This document shows, piece by piece, positions 32,394 through 41,613 of a stretch of 64,000 bases of DNA. The stretch comes from Alcaligenes faecalis. GTDB taxonomy: Bacteria; Pseudomonadota; Gammaproteobacteria; Burkholderiales; Burkholderiaceae_B. Position 1 is the stretch's first letter, and each line of letters starts with the position of its first letter. The DNA is taken from assembly GCF_005311025.1 (NCBI RefSeq), contig NZ_CP031747.1, positions 1,980,944 to 2,044,943 of the forward strand, written 5' to 3'. The notes under the pieces were generated by a model. It was given only the letters and a program-made list of their open reading frames with translations, was not told the origin of the DNA and made no database searches. Both the position numbers and the translations under genes were made by a program.

Positions 32394-35300
32394 TCAGCGT
32401 CTGCCCGGCGACGGCGTACCAAAAGCCTCGCGGCTAGTCTGTCCGAAACCGCTTTGATGCAGCAGGCTGCGCTCAATAAAGCGGCTGACCTGGGAGCGCA
32501 CTTCCGGCAACCACGGGCCTTGGTCAAACACTTGCGGGAACTTCATGCTGAACCAGGCATAAAGGCTGATCTGCTTGCTGAGCAATTCGGCGTCTTCCAG
32601 GCGGGAGGGGCTGGCGGATTTCAGCCAGGACGGCGCCGGTGGCAAGGCCATGGGGCGTTGTGCCACATAGGCAGACAGGCAACGCTTGAAGTAATCCAGC
32701 TCCGTATCCTTATCCACGGACACCGGCGCGCAGGCAAAGGTGAACTTCTCGCGCAAATCCAGCTTGGGAGCCAGGCGGTCTACACAAAAGCCCAGCTCGA
32801 TGGCGTCTTTCAAACCCGCTGTCTGAAACAAGGGGCTATCGGAAGCCACTTTCTGCGCAAAGTACTGCAGCACAGCGCCGATATTGTTGTTATCCAGTAA
32901 AGAGGCCAGCGCCTGCACGTGCTCGGGGCTGGGTGCAATGGGCAAGCGCAAATCCACGCTGGGGGCGTCGCTTTGCAATTGGGTACGAATATGGTTCAGA
33001 TCCTGCTTGTCCATCGCCCCCACATAGCCTTTGGGGTACAAGCCATAGCGGCCTGCCCGTCCGGCAATCTGGCGCACTTCGGTTGCGTTCAAGGCTCGCA
33101 TGGAGCGGCCGTCAAACTTGTGCACCGTAGAGAACAAAACGCGGCGAATCGGCAGGTTCAGGCCCATACCAATCGCATCGGTGGCCACCAGCACATCGGC
33201 CTCGCCTTGGGAAAAGCGCTCGGACTCGGTGCGGCGCACTTCCGGAGCCAGCGCGCCGTAAATGGTGGCGACTTTCCAGCCTTGGGCGCGGTAACGAGCA
33301 CTTAGCGTTAGGACATCCTTACGGGTGAAGGCCACCACCGCATCACCTTTGGACACGCCCTGAGCTTCACGCTGACGATCTTTGCGCCCCCGCCACGGCG
33401 CTTCCTGACGCCCTTGCTTGCCTGTGGCTCGCGGCGGGTCTACCGGATAAGGCATGACCTCCAGCGGGGTTTTGCGTTCGGTAAATTCCAGCTCCATGGT
33501 CTCTTCCATGGAACGCACCAGACGCTCGCACGGACGCAGGACGGAAGCATCACCACAGACAAACAGGGTACGGGCCGGAACACCGACCAGGGCTGCCGTC
33601 CAGGCCCAGCCGCGCTGCTCGTCTTGCAACATTTGAATCTCGTCCAGGACGGCCACGCGCACTTCCATCGTGGGGTCCATCATCTCGACCGTGCAGGCAG
33701 TGTGCTGGGCACCGGGCACCATCACGCGCTCTTCGCCCGTCACCAGATTGCAGGGGATACCAGCATTCATCAGGCGATCGCGCACTTCCATGGCCAGCAG
33801 TCGCAGCGGGGCCAGATACACGCCGGATCGGGCTTCCATCAAAGCTTCCAGGGCCTCATGCGTCTTGCCCGAGTTGGTCGGGCCCAAGCGGAACACCAGA
33901 TGGCGGCGGATGCCTCGGGCCAGGCTGAACATTTCCGGGAAGTCGCCCAGGCGCATCAAATCTTGAGCGCGCTGCTGCTCCACACTTTCCAGGATGCGGC
34001 GCACCGGGCCATTGAGCAGACGCTTTTCAAAATCCCCGGCCTCGATTTCCTTTTGCTCGATGCCCTCTTCCAGAGCCATGCGCAAGGCTTTGGCCAGTTC
34101 CAGAAAGGACGAGCCATCAATCAGGGGGCGCTGGGTTTGCAAAAACGCATCCAGCGAATCTTCCAGACGCTGGGACAGACGGTTTTGAGCTGCCGTGTTG
34201 AACAAGACCGAAACACGAGCGGGCAATCGATCCAGCTCCGAGCCGGTACGTGGCAAAGGCACGGCGGCCTGCATACGAACATTGGCGCGCCAGTGCTGAC
34301 GCTCGCCCGCTACGGGCACATTCACCGCCAGCCACAAGTCCTTATGCCACCACAGGCGCAAGGGATCTTCCGGGTCAATTTCGTAATCGCACGCTTCTTG
34401 CTTCTTGATCTGGTTCAGCACTTGTTGCTGACGCCATTGTGTGCGCGCACGGTCAGCCGCTCGCTGGTACTGCGCACGCTCACGATTGCTCAGGGTGCTG
34501 GCGTGCTGCTCGCGCCATTGCTCAATCTGGTTCTGGTCAATGGCCACCAGCAAATCCGGGTGATGGGCAACACGGTCACGGCCGCCAGCGGCTCCGCCAC
34601 GCACTTCCAGCTTGGTACTGGGCAAACGGCGATCGGCCAGCCACAGCTCGTACTCCTGCCGGGTAATACCCAGCAAGGCCATGGTCTCTTCCGAGCCTAT
34701 GCACTCCTGCTCCCAGGCCCAACGCTGCTGGCGTTGCTCGCGCTGACGTTCCTGACGTTGTGCTTGAGCCTGCAGCAGAAACTCCTGCTGCTCGGCATCC
34801 AGCTTGAACTCCTGGGTCAGGACAGCGGCACTGGCATTGCGGCCATACACCGTCATGAACCAGTGGGCAGGTTCCCCGGCTTGCAGGCCCTCGAAGGCCT
34901 CCAGGGTGATGCGTTGCGGCTCGCAACCTTGCTCTTTCAGCCAGGCTGTCAAACGCTCCTGGGCCTGATTGAACTTGCGCTGTTTGTCGTTTTGTTCTTT
35001 TTGACGCGCTTGTTCACGTTCTTTTTGGGCCTGCTCCCAGCGCTGACTGCGTTGCTCGCGATCGCGCTGTTCGGCCTGTAACTGCCACAAATAGGTCTGC
35101 GCCAAAGGCATGGACTGCCAGGCCTGCACCAAAGCCTGCAAGCGCGCGCCGCGCTCGGCTTCGGGCCAGTTCTCGCTTAAAGGCAAAGACTGGGAGGCTA
35201 TCGCTCCGGCCAATTGAGCGCGCTGTTCAAGCAGTTGCTCACGCAGGGCTTCATAAACATCCGCCTCCAGCTTGTCCACGCTCATTTGATACAGCAGGCG

Positions 35301-35594
35301 CAGGGTACGAATCACGACCTCGGGCACACCTTGGGACTGTAAACGCTGGTCCGCATCCTTCAAACCCAGTTCGGCAGCGATGATCTGATTGAAAAAGGCG
35401 GCGTCCTGCGGCAAGCGCCAGGCTTTCAGCCACACGCGCCGTATGCCTGCCCGGTCCTGAAAACGCGCTTTCTTGGCGACCTGACGAGCCACACCTTCCA
35501 GACGAGGGTAATCCAGCCATTGAGGATGGAGCAGCAAGCCCGCTTGAGTGGGAACGGGAGAATCGGAAACAGACGAAGCGCGACGCGCAGCCAT
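32394..35594 (-). CDS. Large Suv3-like DEAD/DEAH superfamily helicase
   Basis: 1066 residues from the ATG at 35594 (MAARRASSV); the frame is open up to 35711 but that leader is not helicase-like. Residues 1-about 540 are Gln/Arg-rich with long coiled-coil-like helices (EQRDREQRSQRWEQAQKE region). The helicase core begins RLGPTNSGKTHEAL (Walker A, about 566), LDEIQM (DEXQ box, about 650), VVAFTRKDV, GMGLNLPIRR and the QIAGRAGRYG arginine-finger motif. This layout is that of mitochondrial Suv3 RNA helicases, with a Suv3-type C-terminal segment. Probably unwinds structured RNA in turnover. Single-gene transcript. Confidence 0.88.
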   Translation of the reverse strand: MAARRASSVSDSPVPTQAGLLLHPQWLDYPRLEGVARQVAKKARFQDRAGIRRVWLKAWRLPQDAAFFNQIIAAELGLKDADQRLQSQGVPEVVIRTLRLLYQMSVDKLEADVYEALREQLLEQRAQLAGAIASQSLPLSENWPEAERGARLQALVQAWQSMPLAQTYLWQLQAEQRDREQRSQRWEQAQKEREQARQKEQNDKQRKFNQAQERLTAWLKEQGCEPQRITLEAFEGLQAGEPAHWFMTVYGRNASAAVLTQEFKLDAEQQEFLLQAQAQRQERQREQRQQRWAWEQECIGSEETMALLGITRQEYELWLADRRLPSTKLEVRGGAAGGRDRVAHHPDLLVAIDQNQIEQWREQHASTLSNRERAQYQRAADRARTQWRQQQVLNQIKKQEACDYEIDPEDPLRLWWHKDLWLAVNVPVAGERQHWRANVRMQAAVPLPRTGSELDRLPARVSVLFNTAAQNRLSQRLEDSLDAFLQTQRPLIDGSSFLELAKALRMALEEGIEQKEIEAGDFEKRLLNGPVRRILESVEQQRAQDLMRLGDFPEMFSLARGIRRHLVFRLGPTNSGKTHEALEALMEARSGVYLAPLRLLAMEVRDRLMNAGIPCNLVTGEERVMVPGAQHTACTVEMMDPTMEVRVAVLDEIQMLQDEQRGWAWTAALVGVPARTLFVCGDASVLRPCERLVRSMEETMELEFTERKTPLEVMPYPVDPPRATGKQGRQEAPWRGRKDRQREAQGVSKGDAVVAFTRKDVLTLSARYRAQGWKVATIYGALAPEVRRTESERFSQGEADVLVATDAIGMGLNLPIRRVLFSTVHKFDGRSMRALNATEVRQIAGRAGRYGLYPKGYVGAMDKQDLNHIRTQLQSDAPSVDLRLPIAPSPEHVQALASLLDNNNIGAVLQYFAQKVASDSPLFQTAGLKDAIELGFCVDRLAPKLDLREKFTFACAPVSVDKDTELDYFKRCLSAYVAQRPMALPPAPSWLKSASPSRLEDAELLSKQISLYAWFSMKFPQVFDQGPWLPEVRSQVSRFIERSLLHQSGFGQTSREAFGTPSPGRR

Positions 35595-35751
35595 AGGGCG
35601 GGGACCTGAAAATACGGGAAGAAGAGAACGAGAAGGGCAGAAAAGCCGGTTCAAGCAAGCATGAGCAGCATTATACGGGTCTGCTCGGAGACGTTCAGAG
35701 GATACAGGCAATCACCGTGCTGAACGTCTTTGTGGGCAAGAAAATACAGGG

Positions 35752-36507
35752 CTACTCAGCCAGCCATTCCAGACAGCCTTGCGGCAAGGCTGCCAAACCG
35801 GACTGACTGTGATTACAGCCCGGCACGATGCGAAAACGCGGCTCGCCACCTTGTTGCTGCGCCAAAGCCTGTGCCAACTCCCGGGTCCCGTCCACCATGC
35901 GGCGCTCCTGCAAACGCAAACGACGCAGCTCGCGCTTGTCCTCGGGCATGGCTTCCTCTGCCGGGCCCAGGCTTTGCTCGAACTCGCCAACGGAGAACTG
36001 TACGGGCATCGTCATAGCGGCTTTGGGCAAGGGTTGGGCCAGCAGTCGAGCCAGATAGCCCTCCCCCCACCAGACCGAGGGGCTGGACACCACCAGTGCA
36101 TCGAATAATTCTGGCTGTTGATACAGCAGTTGCAAGGCAAACAGGCCACCCAGGGAATGGCCGCAGAGCAGACGCCGCTGCGCATTCAAAGGAGCCTGTG
36201 CGTAGGCCCAGGGCAAGAAAACGTCCTGCATCATGGCCAGAAAATCCGGCGCGTGACCTGCTTCTCCATTCAGCGCGGGCGTGAAGTCCTGATCGCGCCA
36301 GACCTCCCCGCCATAACCTATCCCCAGCACGGCACAGGCTTGTGTAGCCTGCTTCTCACAGGTGGCCAGCACCGCTTCAAATTGCGGTAGATCAAGCACG
36401 CACAGCAATGGCCAGCCATCCGCAGGCGCTGGCGTGTCCGGCCAGGCCAAAGTCAGACGATACTGTCGGCCCAATGGGGAAAGAAAATCCAAATGTTCAA
36501 GCTGCAT
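35752..36507 (-). CDS. Alpha/beta hydrolase, siderophore-esterase-like (Fes/IroE style), copy 1
   Basis: 251 residues from the ATG at 36507 (MQLEHLDFLSPLGRQYRL). The frame extends upstream to 36579 without family sequence. The fold is putative esterase (PF00756 type): YRLTLAWPDTPAPADGWPLLCVLDL, the nucleophile elbow CGHSLGGLFALQLL (Ser about 142), SPSVWW, and a C-terminal histidine in PGCNHSQSG. No signal peptide, so probably cytoplasmic. It diverges from the FecCD permease gene at 36591 and may cut ferric catecholate-ester siderophores to release iron, as Fes and IroE do; function is inferred from context. Confidence 0.82.
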   Translation of the reverse strand: MQLEHLDFLSPLGRQYRLTLAWPDTPAPADGWPLLCVLDLPQFEAVLATCEKQATQACAVLGIGYGGEVWRDQDFTPALNGEAGHAPDFLAMMQDVFLPWAYAQAPLNAQRRLLCGHSLGGLFALQLLYQQPELFDALVVSSPSVWWGEGYLARLLAQPLPKAAMTMPVQFSVGEFEQSLGPAEEAMPEDKRELRRLRLQERRMVDGTRELAQALAQQQGGEPRFRIVPGCNHSQSGLAALPQGCLEWLAE

Positions 36508-36564
36508 AAAAGAATCGCGGTAAGGGCGCCAAAGCCCGGCTGATGAACTATACTTTCTTTCTAT

Positions 36565-36583
36565 GTAAACGGTTATCATTCAG
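36565..36583. promoter_or_regulatory. Fur-box-like site upstream of iron importer
   Basis: GTAAACGGTTATCATTCAG matches the 19-base Fur consensus at about 11 positions, including the GTTATCATT core. It lies 8 bases before the FecCD start codon and 58 bases from the divergent esterase start, well placed to control both. By-eye match; binding not shown. Confidence 0.45.
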
Positions 36584-36590
36584 ACACTTA

Positions 36591-37643
36591 ATGTCCACAT
36601 CTGCTGTTCCGGCCCCTGCGCTGGCCGACTATCAACACATCCTCAGACGTCGCTGGCTCCTTGTTGGGGCCCTGGTTCTTGTGATTCTGGCCTCGATTGT
36701 GGCCGATTTCATGTTGGGGCCCTCGGGTCTTAGCCTGGGAGAACTGAGCCACGCGCTGTTCAACCCGGAACAGTCCGACCCGACCACCCGCGTCATCGTC
36801 TGGGAAATCCGCCTGCCTTATGCCTTGATGGCCATGGCCATTGGTTTGGCACTCGGCCTGTCCGGTGCGGAAATGCAGACCATTTTGAATAACCCGCTGG
36901 CCAGCCCCTTTACCTTGGGGATTTCCTCGGCGGCGGCCTTTGGCGCTTCCCTGGCCATTGTGCTGGACCTGTCGATTCCCGGCATTCCGCAAGCCTGGAC
37001 CATTGCCGCCAATGCCTTTATTTTTGCCCTGCTATCCGCCATGCTTTTGGACGCGGTGGCCCGCTGGGGCGCCATGAGTACCGCCAACCTGGTGCTGTTT
37101 GGTATCGCGCTGGTGTTCTCCTTCAATGCACTGGTTTCGCTGGTGCAATTTGTGGCCAGCGCCGAAGCCCTGCAAGGGCTGGTGTTCTGGACCATGGGCA
37201 GTCTGTCGCGCTCCTCCTGGGGCAAGGTCGGCATCATGCTGGCGGTGTTTGCATTGATTCTGCCGCTGTCGCTGCGTGATACCTGGAAACTGACCGCCCT
37301 GCGTCTGGGTGAAGACCGCGCCACCAGCTTTGGTATCAATGTCTCACGCCTGCGCCTGGTGTCCTTGCTGCGTATCAGCTTGCTGGCCGCACTGGCCGTA
37401 TCCTTTGTGGGCACCATCGGCTTTGTGGGCCTGATTGCGCCGCATATTGCCCGCCGCCTGTTTGGTGAAGATCACCGTTTCTACCTGCCCGGCAGTGCGC
37501 TGGTCGGTGGGGTGATTCTGTCGCTGGCCTCGATTGCCTCGAAAAACATTGTGCCCGGCATCATTATTCCGGTCGGCATTGTCACCTCGCTGGTGGGTGT
37601 GCCCTTCTTCCTGGGCGTTGTGCTGCGACGCCAAATAAAGTGA
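36591..37643 (+). CDS. FecCD-type iron-siderophore ABC permease
   Basis: 350 residues from the ATG at 36591; the frame continues to 36543 but that leader is unusual and overlaps the Fur-like site. About nine hydrophobic segments. Family motifs: RLPYALMAMAIGLALGLSGAEMQTILNNPLASPFTLGISSAAAFGAS and SFVGTIGFVGLIAPHIARRLFGEDHR, the FecCD/BtuC hallmark. With only one permease gene it presumably acts as a homodimer. First gene of the plus-strand iron import operon; 3 bases separate it from the ATPase. Confidence 0.93.
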   Translation: MSTSAVPAPALADYQHILRRRWLLVGALVLVILASIVADFMLGPSGLSLGELSHALFNPEQSDPTTRVIVWEIRLPYALMAMAIGLALGLSGAEMQTILNNPLASPFTLGISSAAAFGASLAIVLDLSIPGIPQAWTIAANAFIFALLSAMLLDAVARWGAMSTANLVLFGIALVFSFNALVSLVQFVASAEALQGLVFWTMGSLSRSSWGKVGIMLAVFALILPLSLRDTWKLTALRLGEDRATSFGINVSRLRLVSLLRISLLAALAVSFVGTIGFVGLIAPHIARRLFGEDHRFYLPGSALVGGVILSLASIASKNIVPGIIIPVGIVTSLVGVPFFLGVVLRRQIK

Positions 37644-37646
37644 ACC

Positions 37647-38432
37647 ATGCTTGAAGTCCACGATCTGAGCCTGTCTTACGGCAAACGCGAAATTCTGTCC
37701 AAGTTGACCATCGAGCCTTTGCAGCCCGGTCAGCTGGTGGCTTTGCTGGGCCCCAATGGTAGCGGCAAATCCACTCTGCTCAAGTCCCTGGCGGGGCTGC
37801 TCAAGCCCACCACCGGCGAGATCCTGCTGGACGGTCAGGAGCTGAGCGGCGTCAGCTTCGAGCAGCGCGCCCAAAAAGTGGTGTACCTGCCCCAATCCCT
37901 GCCCGCCTCGGTCCACCTGCGTGTGTTTGAATCCGTACTGGTGGCGGCCAATGCCTCGGCCCCTGGTGGCCACGCCCGCGATGTGGATCATGAGCACATC
38001 ATGCACATCCTGCAACGCCTGGGCATTGCGCACTTGTCCATGCACTATCTGGACCAGCTTTCGGGCGGTCAGAAACAGCTGGTGGGCCTGGCGCAAGCCC
38101 TGATACGCAAGCCTACCCTGCTGCTGCTGGACGAACCCTTGTCGGCTCTGGACCTGAACTATCAATTCCACGTGATGGACTTGCTGGCCCAGGAAACCCA
38201 CGACAACAATCTGATCACTCTGATCGTGCTGCATGACCTGAACGTAGCTCTGCGCCATAGTGACTATGCGCTGATGATTGAAGGCGGTGGTCTGCTGGCG
38301 CAAGGCGAGCCTGCCAAGGTGATTACTCCCAACTCGCTGGCCCAGGCTTATGGCGTACGCGCCCGCGTGGAGAGCTGCTCGCAAGGCACCTTGCAAATCA
38401 TTATCGACGGGCTGCAAGAGCCTGTGCTGTGA
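37647..38432 (+). CDS. Iron-siderophore ABC transporter ATPase (FepC/FecE-like)
   Basis: 261 residues. Walker A GPNGSGKST (about 37-45), Q-loop VVYLPQSLPASVHLRVFESVL, signature LSGGQKQLVGLAQAL (about 138), Walker B LLLLDEPLSALDLNYQ and switch VLHDLNVALRHSDYAL. The -LSALDLNYQ and LHDLN segments are typical of FepC/FhuC-type ATPases. It energises uptake of ferric siderophore through the FecCD permease. Confidence 0.94.
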   Translation: MLEVHDLSLSYGKREILSKLTIEPLQPGQLVALLGPNGSGKSTLLKSLAGLLKPTTGEILLDGQELSGVSFEQRAQKVVYLPQSLPASVHLRVFESVLVAANASAPGGHARDVDHEHIMHILQRLGIAHLSMHYLDQLSGGQKQLVGLAQALIRKPTLLLLDEPLSALDLNYQFHVMDLLAQETHDNNLITLIVLHDLNVALRHSDYALMIEGGGLLAQGEPAKVITPNSLAQAYGVRARVESCSQGTLQIIIDGLQEPVL

Positions 38433-38446
38433 CCTTCGGAGAACCC

Positions 38447-39580
38447 ATGAACATCCTGCGCCACCTGCTGCTGTCGCTGACCTTGCTCTTGCCTTTGGGC
38501 GTGCAGGCCCAGCCCATCGAAGTTACTGATGCCATGGGTCGTACCGTTACCCTGCCTGGCCCCGCCAAACGCATTGTGCTGACTCAGGCACGTCACTTCC
38601 CGGTACTGGCTTTGGTCCACCCCGAGCCTGCAAACCTGATTGCAGGCTGGTCGGACGAGTTCAAAACCTCCTTCTCCAACGAGTACGAGACCTATCTGAA
38701 GCGCTACCCGCAACTGGCCAATATCCCTATTGTGGGTCGCCATACGGCAGATACCTTCTCGATCGAACAGGCCCTGGCCCTACGTCCGGATCTGGTCGTG
38801 CTGACGGCTGCCTTTGCGGGCCTGACTCCCGGTCAGGACACACGCGACTCGGCCCTGATCCAGCGCCTGACTGCCGCCAAAGTGCCCGTCATTGTGATCG
38901 ACTTCTTTGTGAACCCGCTGGAGAACACCGTACCCAGCCTGCGCGCATTGGGCTACGCCGTGGGTGAGAAAGAACGCACCGACGAGTTCATCCAGTTCTA
39001 CGAAGAACACATGCAGGGCGTTGCCCAGCGACTGGCCGATCTGCCCAAGGCGGATCATCCGCCCGTTTTTGTGCATGCCCATGCAGGCAGCACGGACTGC
39101 TGCAACTCGCCCGGCGCAGGCACCTTTAACGACATGATCAGCTATGCAGGCGGCCACAATATTGGCGCGGATGTCCTGAAAAGCTCCACCGGCAAGCTGA
39201 ATTTTGAATACATCAATTCCCGCGCGCCTGTGGTCTATGTGGCTACGGGCACAGGCGCAGGCAAGCGCACCACCTCCGGTGGATTGGCTATTGGCACAGG
39301 CGTCAGCGAAGACCAGGCTCGTAAAAGCCTGCAAGCCATTATTGACGGCAATCGTCTGCAAGCCCTGCCAGCCGTGCGCAGCGGCAATAGCCACGGCATC
39401 TGGCATGCCTTCAACGATTCACCTTTGCACATGATCTTTATCGAAGCTCTGGCGGCCTGGATTCACCCCGACCGTTTTCAGGGCGTATCGGCCTTGAAGA
39501 CATTGGAAGAAGTGAACCAGCGCTTCCTGACCGTGCCGATGGAAGGCACCTACATGATTGATTTGAAGCCCGCCCCCTAA
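38447..39580 (+). CDS. Periplasmic iron-siderophore binding protein
   Basis: 377 residues from the ATG at 38447, with GGAG upstream; an earlier GTG at 38429 would overlap the ATPase. Signal peptide HLLLSLTLLLPLGVQAQ (cleavage about residue 18). Mature part starts PIEVTDAMGRTVTLPGPAKRIV, the class III (FepB/BtuF) binding-protein opening, followed by ALRPDLVVLTAAFAG and the C-terminal NDSPLHMIFIEALAAWIHPDRF. Longer than FepB/FhuD (about 320). A conserved-looking DCCNSPGAG insert with two Cys may be ligand-specific. Confidence 0.91.
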   Translation: MNILRHLLLSLTLLLPLGVQAQPIEVTDAMGRTVTLPGPAKRIVLTQARHFPVLALVHPEPANLIAGWSDEFKTSFSNEYETYLKRYPQLANIPIVGRHTADTFSIEQALALRPDLVVLTAAFAGLTPGQDTRDSALIQRLTAAKVPVIVIDFFVNPLENTVPSLRALGYAVGEKERTDEFIQFYEEHMQGVAQRLADLPKADHPPVFVHAHAGSTDCCNSPGAGTFNDMISYAGGHNIGADVLKSSTGKLNFEYINSRAPVVYVATGTGAGKRTTSGGLAIGTGVSEDQARKSLQAIIDGNRLQALPAVRSGNSHGIWHAFNDSPLHMIFIEALAAWIHPDRFQGVSALKTLEEVNQRFLTVPMEGTYMIDLKPAP

Positions 39581-39586
39581 GCCTTC

Positions 39587-40366
39587 ATGTCACGCCTGAT
39601 TCCACTGGAACTGCCGCCTGCGGGCGGCCATCCCCATCACGTCTTGCTACGCCTGCCAGACAGCAAGCCAGAACACGGCCCCCTGCCTTTGCTGTGCCTG
39701 CTCGATGGTCAGTGGACCTTGCCCTTGCTGGAAGAAAGCGGCCACCCCGCCTTGCAGCACTGCGCGATTCTGTCGCTGGGTTACCAAGGCGAGCGCGATC
39801 AGATCACACGTTATCGCGCCCTGGATTACACCCCGCCCAGCCCGGACAGCACTCTATGGGAAGACCCACGCGTCCCCCAATGGCAGGCGGGTGGCGCTCC
39901 TGCCATGATCGAACAAGTGCGTATGGCACTAGTCTTGGCCCAAAGCATGGAGCCTGCGCTGACCCGTTCGCGCATCAGCCTGTACGGCCACTCCTACGCT
40001 GGCCTGTTCGTGCTGTATGCCCTTAGCCGGCAAAGCCTGCCCATTCAGCACTACCTGTGCGCCAGCCCTTCCTTGTGGTGGCGTGATCCCCTGATCTGGA
40101 CCTTGCTGGAGCGGGTAGACAAGCCGGTGCTGGTAGATATTCTGGCCGGCGCCTCCGAGGCCTGGTATCCGCTTAGCGCTCAGGCAGCGGGCCCGGAAGG
40201 ACGCAAAAATGGTGTGCCTACCCTGCCCACCATGCAAAAACTCCAAGCGCACTTGCAAGCCCAAGGCATGCAGGCGAATCTGCATGTTCTGCCCGGAGCC
40301 GGCCACGGCCACGTTCTGGCTCAAGCCACCTTGCGTGCCCTGGAACTGGCTTGTGGCGCGGCTTAG
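39587..40366 (+). CDS. Alpha/beta hydrolase, siderophore-esterase-like, copy 2
   Basis: 259 residues. Same putative-esterase fold as 35752-36507: HHVLLRLPDSKPEHGPLPLLCLLDG, the nucleophile elbow YGHSYAGLFVLYAL (Ser about 128), ASPSLWW, and the C-terminal histidines in PGAGHGHVL. No signal peptide. It starts 6 bases after the binding protein gene, so it is co-transcribed with the importer. Probably opens the ester backbone of the imported ferric siderophore in the cytoplasm. The two esterases flank the transporter on opposite strands, so one may prefer the cyclic and the other the linear form (speculative). Confidence 0.82.
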   Translation: MSRLIPLELPPAGGHPHHVLLRLPDSKPEHGPLPLLCLLDGQWTLPLLEESGHPALQHCAILSLGYQGERDQITRYRALDYTPPSPDSTLWEDPRVPQWQAGGAPAMIEQVRMALVLAQSMEPALTRSRISLYGHSYAGLFVLYALSRQSLPIQHYLCASPSLWWRDPLIWTLLERVDKPVLVDILAGASEAWYPLSAQAAGPEGRKNGVPTLPTMQKLQAHLQAQGMQANLHVLPGAGHGHVLAQATLRALELACGAA

Positions 40367-40378
40367 CCGTGTTCTCCC

Positions 40379-40399
40379 GGCGCGCATGACGCGCCTTTT
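40379..40399 (+). terminator. Terminator after the iron importer operon
   Basis: GGCGCG (40379-40384) pairs with CGCGCC (40390-40395), 5-base loop, followed by TTTT. It lies 13 bases beyond the esterase stop. Confidence 0.7.
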
Positions 40400-40482
40400 C
40401 ATTTCATATCCAAGTTTTCCCGCCCTAGGGTAACTCCCCCCATTCATCCTCTTGTTTTAGGCCTCAACTTCTTTTAGTCTGT

Positions 40483-40506
40483 ATTTATATGCAAGTGCAT
40501 AGAAAT
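40483..40506. promoter_or_regulatory. Inverted repeat upstream of the opine-dehydrogenase-like operon
   Basis: ATTTATATGC (40483-40492) and GCATAGAAAT (40497-40506) are complementary at 9 of 10 positions around AAGT. It lies 25 bases before the first start codon, so it is well placed for a repressor; the MarR gene at the far end of the operon (46154) is a candidate. No GC-rich stem and T-run, so not a terminator. Confidence 0.45.
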
Positions 40507-40530
40507 CAAAAAAAGAGATTGGAGACAAAC

Positions 40531-41613
40531 ATGAAGGTAGCGGTATTAGGTGGCGGGCACGGTTGTTACGCAGCAGCGGCAGACTTGAGCGAACAGGGCC
40601 ACGAGGTCCGTTTATGGCGTCGTGATACGGCCCAGTTGCAGCCCTTGCTGGACCGTCCAGTCATGACCTTGAAAGACGAAGCAGGCGAGCGCGAAATCCC
40701 CATTGCCAAAGTCTGCGCCGATATTGGCGAGGCCATCGCCGGTGCCGATCTGGTCCTGATTCCTTCGCCCGCCATTGCCCAAACCGATATTGCCCGCGTC
40801 ATGGCTCCGCACCTGACAGACGGCCAGGTCGTATTTCTGCCCCCAGGCACCTTTGGCTCCTTCATCATGAGCGAGATCGTGCGCGGCACCGGCAACAAGG
40901 CCGATGTCAGCTGGGCCGAAACCGGCACCCTGCCCTGGCTGGCCCGCAAACATGGCGATACCGTCATCAACATCACCACCCGCGCCACCCGCCTGCCTAC
41001 CGGCGTGTACCCCGCGCGCAATACCGACCACGCCCTGGAGGTGATTGGCAAAGTGTTCCCCAGCGTGGAGCGCTGCGAAGATGCCCTGTCCGGTGCCTTG
41101 ATGAACGCCGGCCCCATCATCCACCCACCGCTGATCATGATGAACGCAGGTCCGCTGGAGCACTTCCCGGCCTGGGACATTCATAACGAAGGCACTCAGC
41201 CTTCGGTCCGTGCCGTGACCACGCAACTGGACAATGAGCGCATGCGCATTCGTGAAGCGCTGGGCTACGGTGCCCCGCACTTCCCGCTGTCCGACCATTA
41301 TGAAAACGATCAGTGGATGTATGGCGACCGTTCCTCGCACTCCAAGCTGGTGAAAAGCGGCGACTGGCGCGAGAAGATCGACCTGCACGAACACCGCTAC
41401 ATGCGTGAAGACACCATGCTGGGGCTGGCCTTCTTTGCCTCGGTAGCCGACTGGGCCGGTGTAGATGCTCCCGTCACCAAAGGCTTGCTGGCGATTGCCG
41501 GTGCCATCGTGGGTGAAGATTTGCGCCAAGGCCAACGCACACTGGCCAGCCTGGGTCTGGACACGATGAGCCGCGAGCAACTGCAAGAGATGTTGCAAGC
41601 CGGGAGAGCCTGA
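40531..41613 (+). CDS. Opine (octopine/nopaline) dehydrogenase-like NAD(P)-dependent enzyme
   Basis: 360 residues from the ATG at 40531 (TTGGAGAC upstream); the longer frame from 40489 has no ribosome site. Rossmann motif MKVAVLGGGHGCYAAAADL at the start with VRLWRRD at the second strand end. The C-terminal half, including HPPLIMMNAGPLEHFPAWDIHNEG (H near 210 as catalytic histidine) and DHYENDQWMYGD, is the Octopine_DH (NAD/NADP octopine/nopaline dehydrogenase) domain. Such enzymes reductively join a keto acid and an amino acid or run the reverse. It precedes another dehydrogenase with a one-base overlap. Substrate unknown. Confidence 0.86.
   Translation: MKVAVLGGGHGCYAAAADLSEQGHEVRLWRRDTAQLQPLLDRPVMTLKDEAGEREIPIAKVCADIGEAIAGADLVLIPSPAIAQTDIARVMAPHLTDGQVVFLPPGTFGSFIMSEIVRGTGNKADVSWAETGTLPWLARKHGDTVINITTRATRLPTGVYPARNTDHALEVIGKVFPSVERCEDALSGALMNAGPIIHPPLIMMNAGPLEHFPAWDIHNEGTQPSVRAVTTQLDNERMRIREALGYGAPHFPLSDHYENDQWMYGDRSSHSKLVKSGDWREKIDLHEHRYMREDTMLGLAFFASVADWAGVDAPVTKGLLAIAGAIVGEDLRQGQRTLASLGLDTMSREQLQEMLQAGRA

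Noticed and set aside
33414..35081. A 555-codon plus-strand open frame opposite the Suv3-like helicase
   Set aside because: The helicase frame has full motifs; the opposite frame is low-complexity Leu/His/Gln and lacks domains or a ribosome site.
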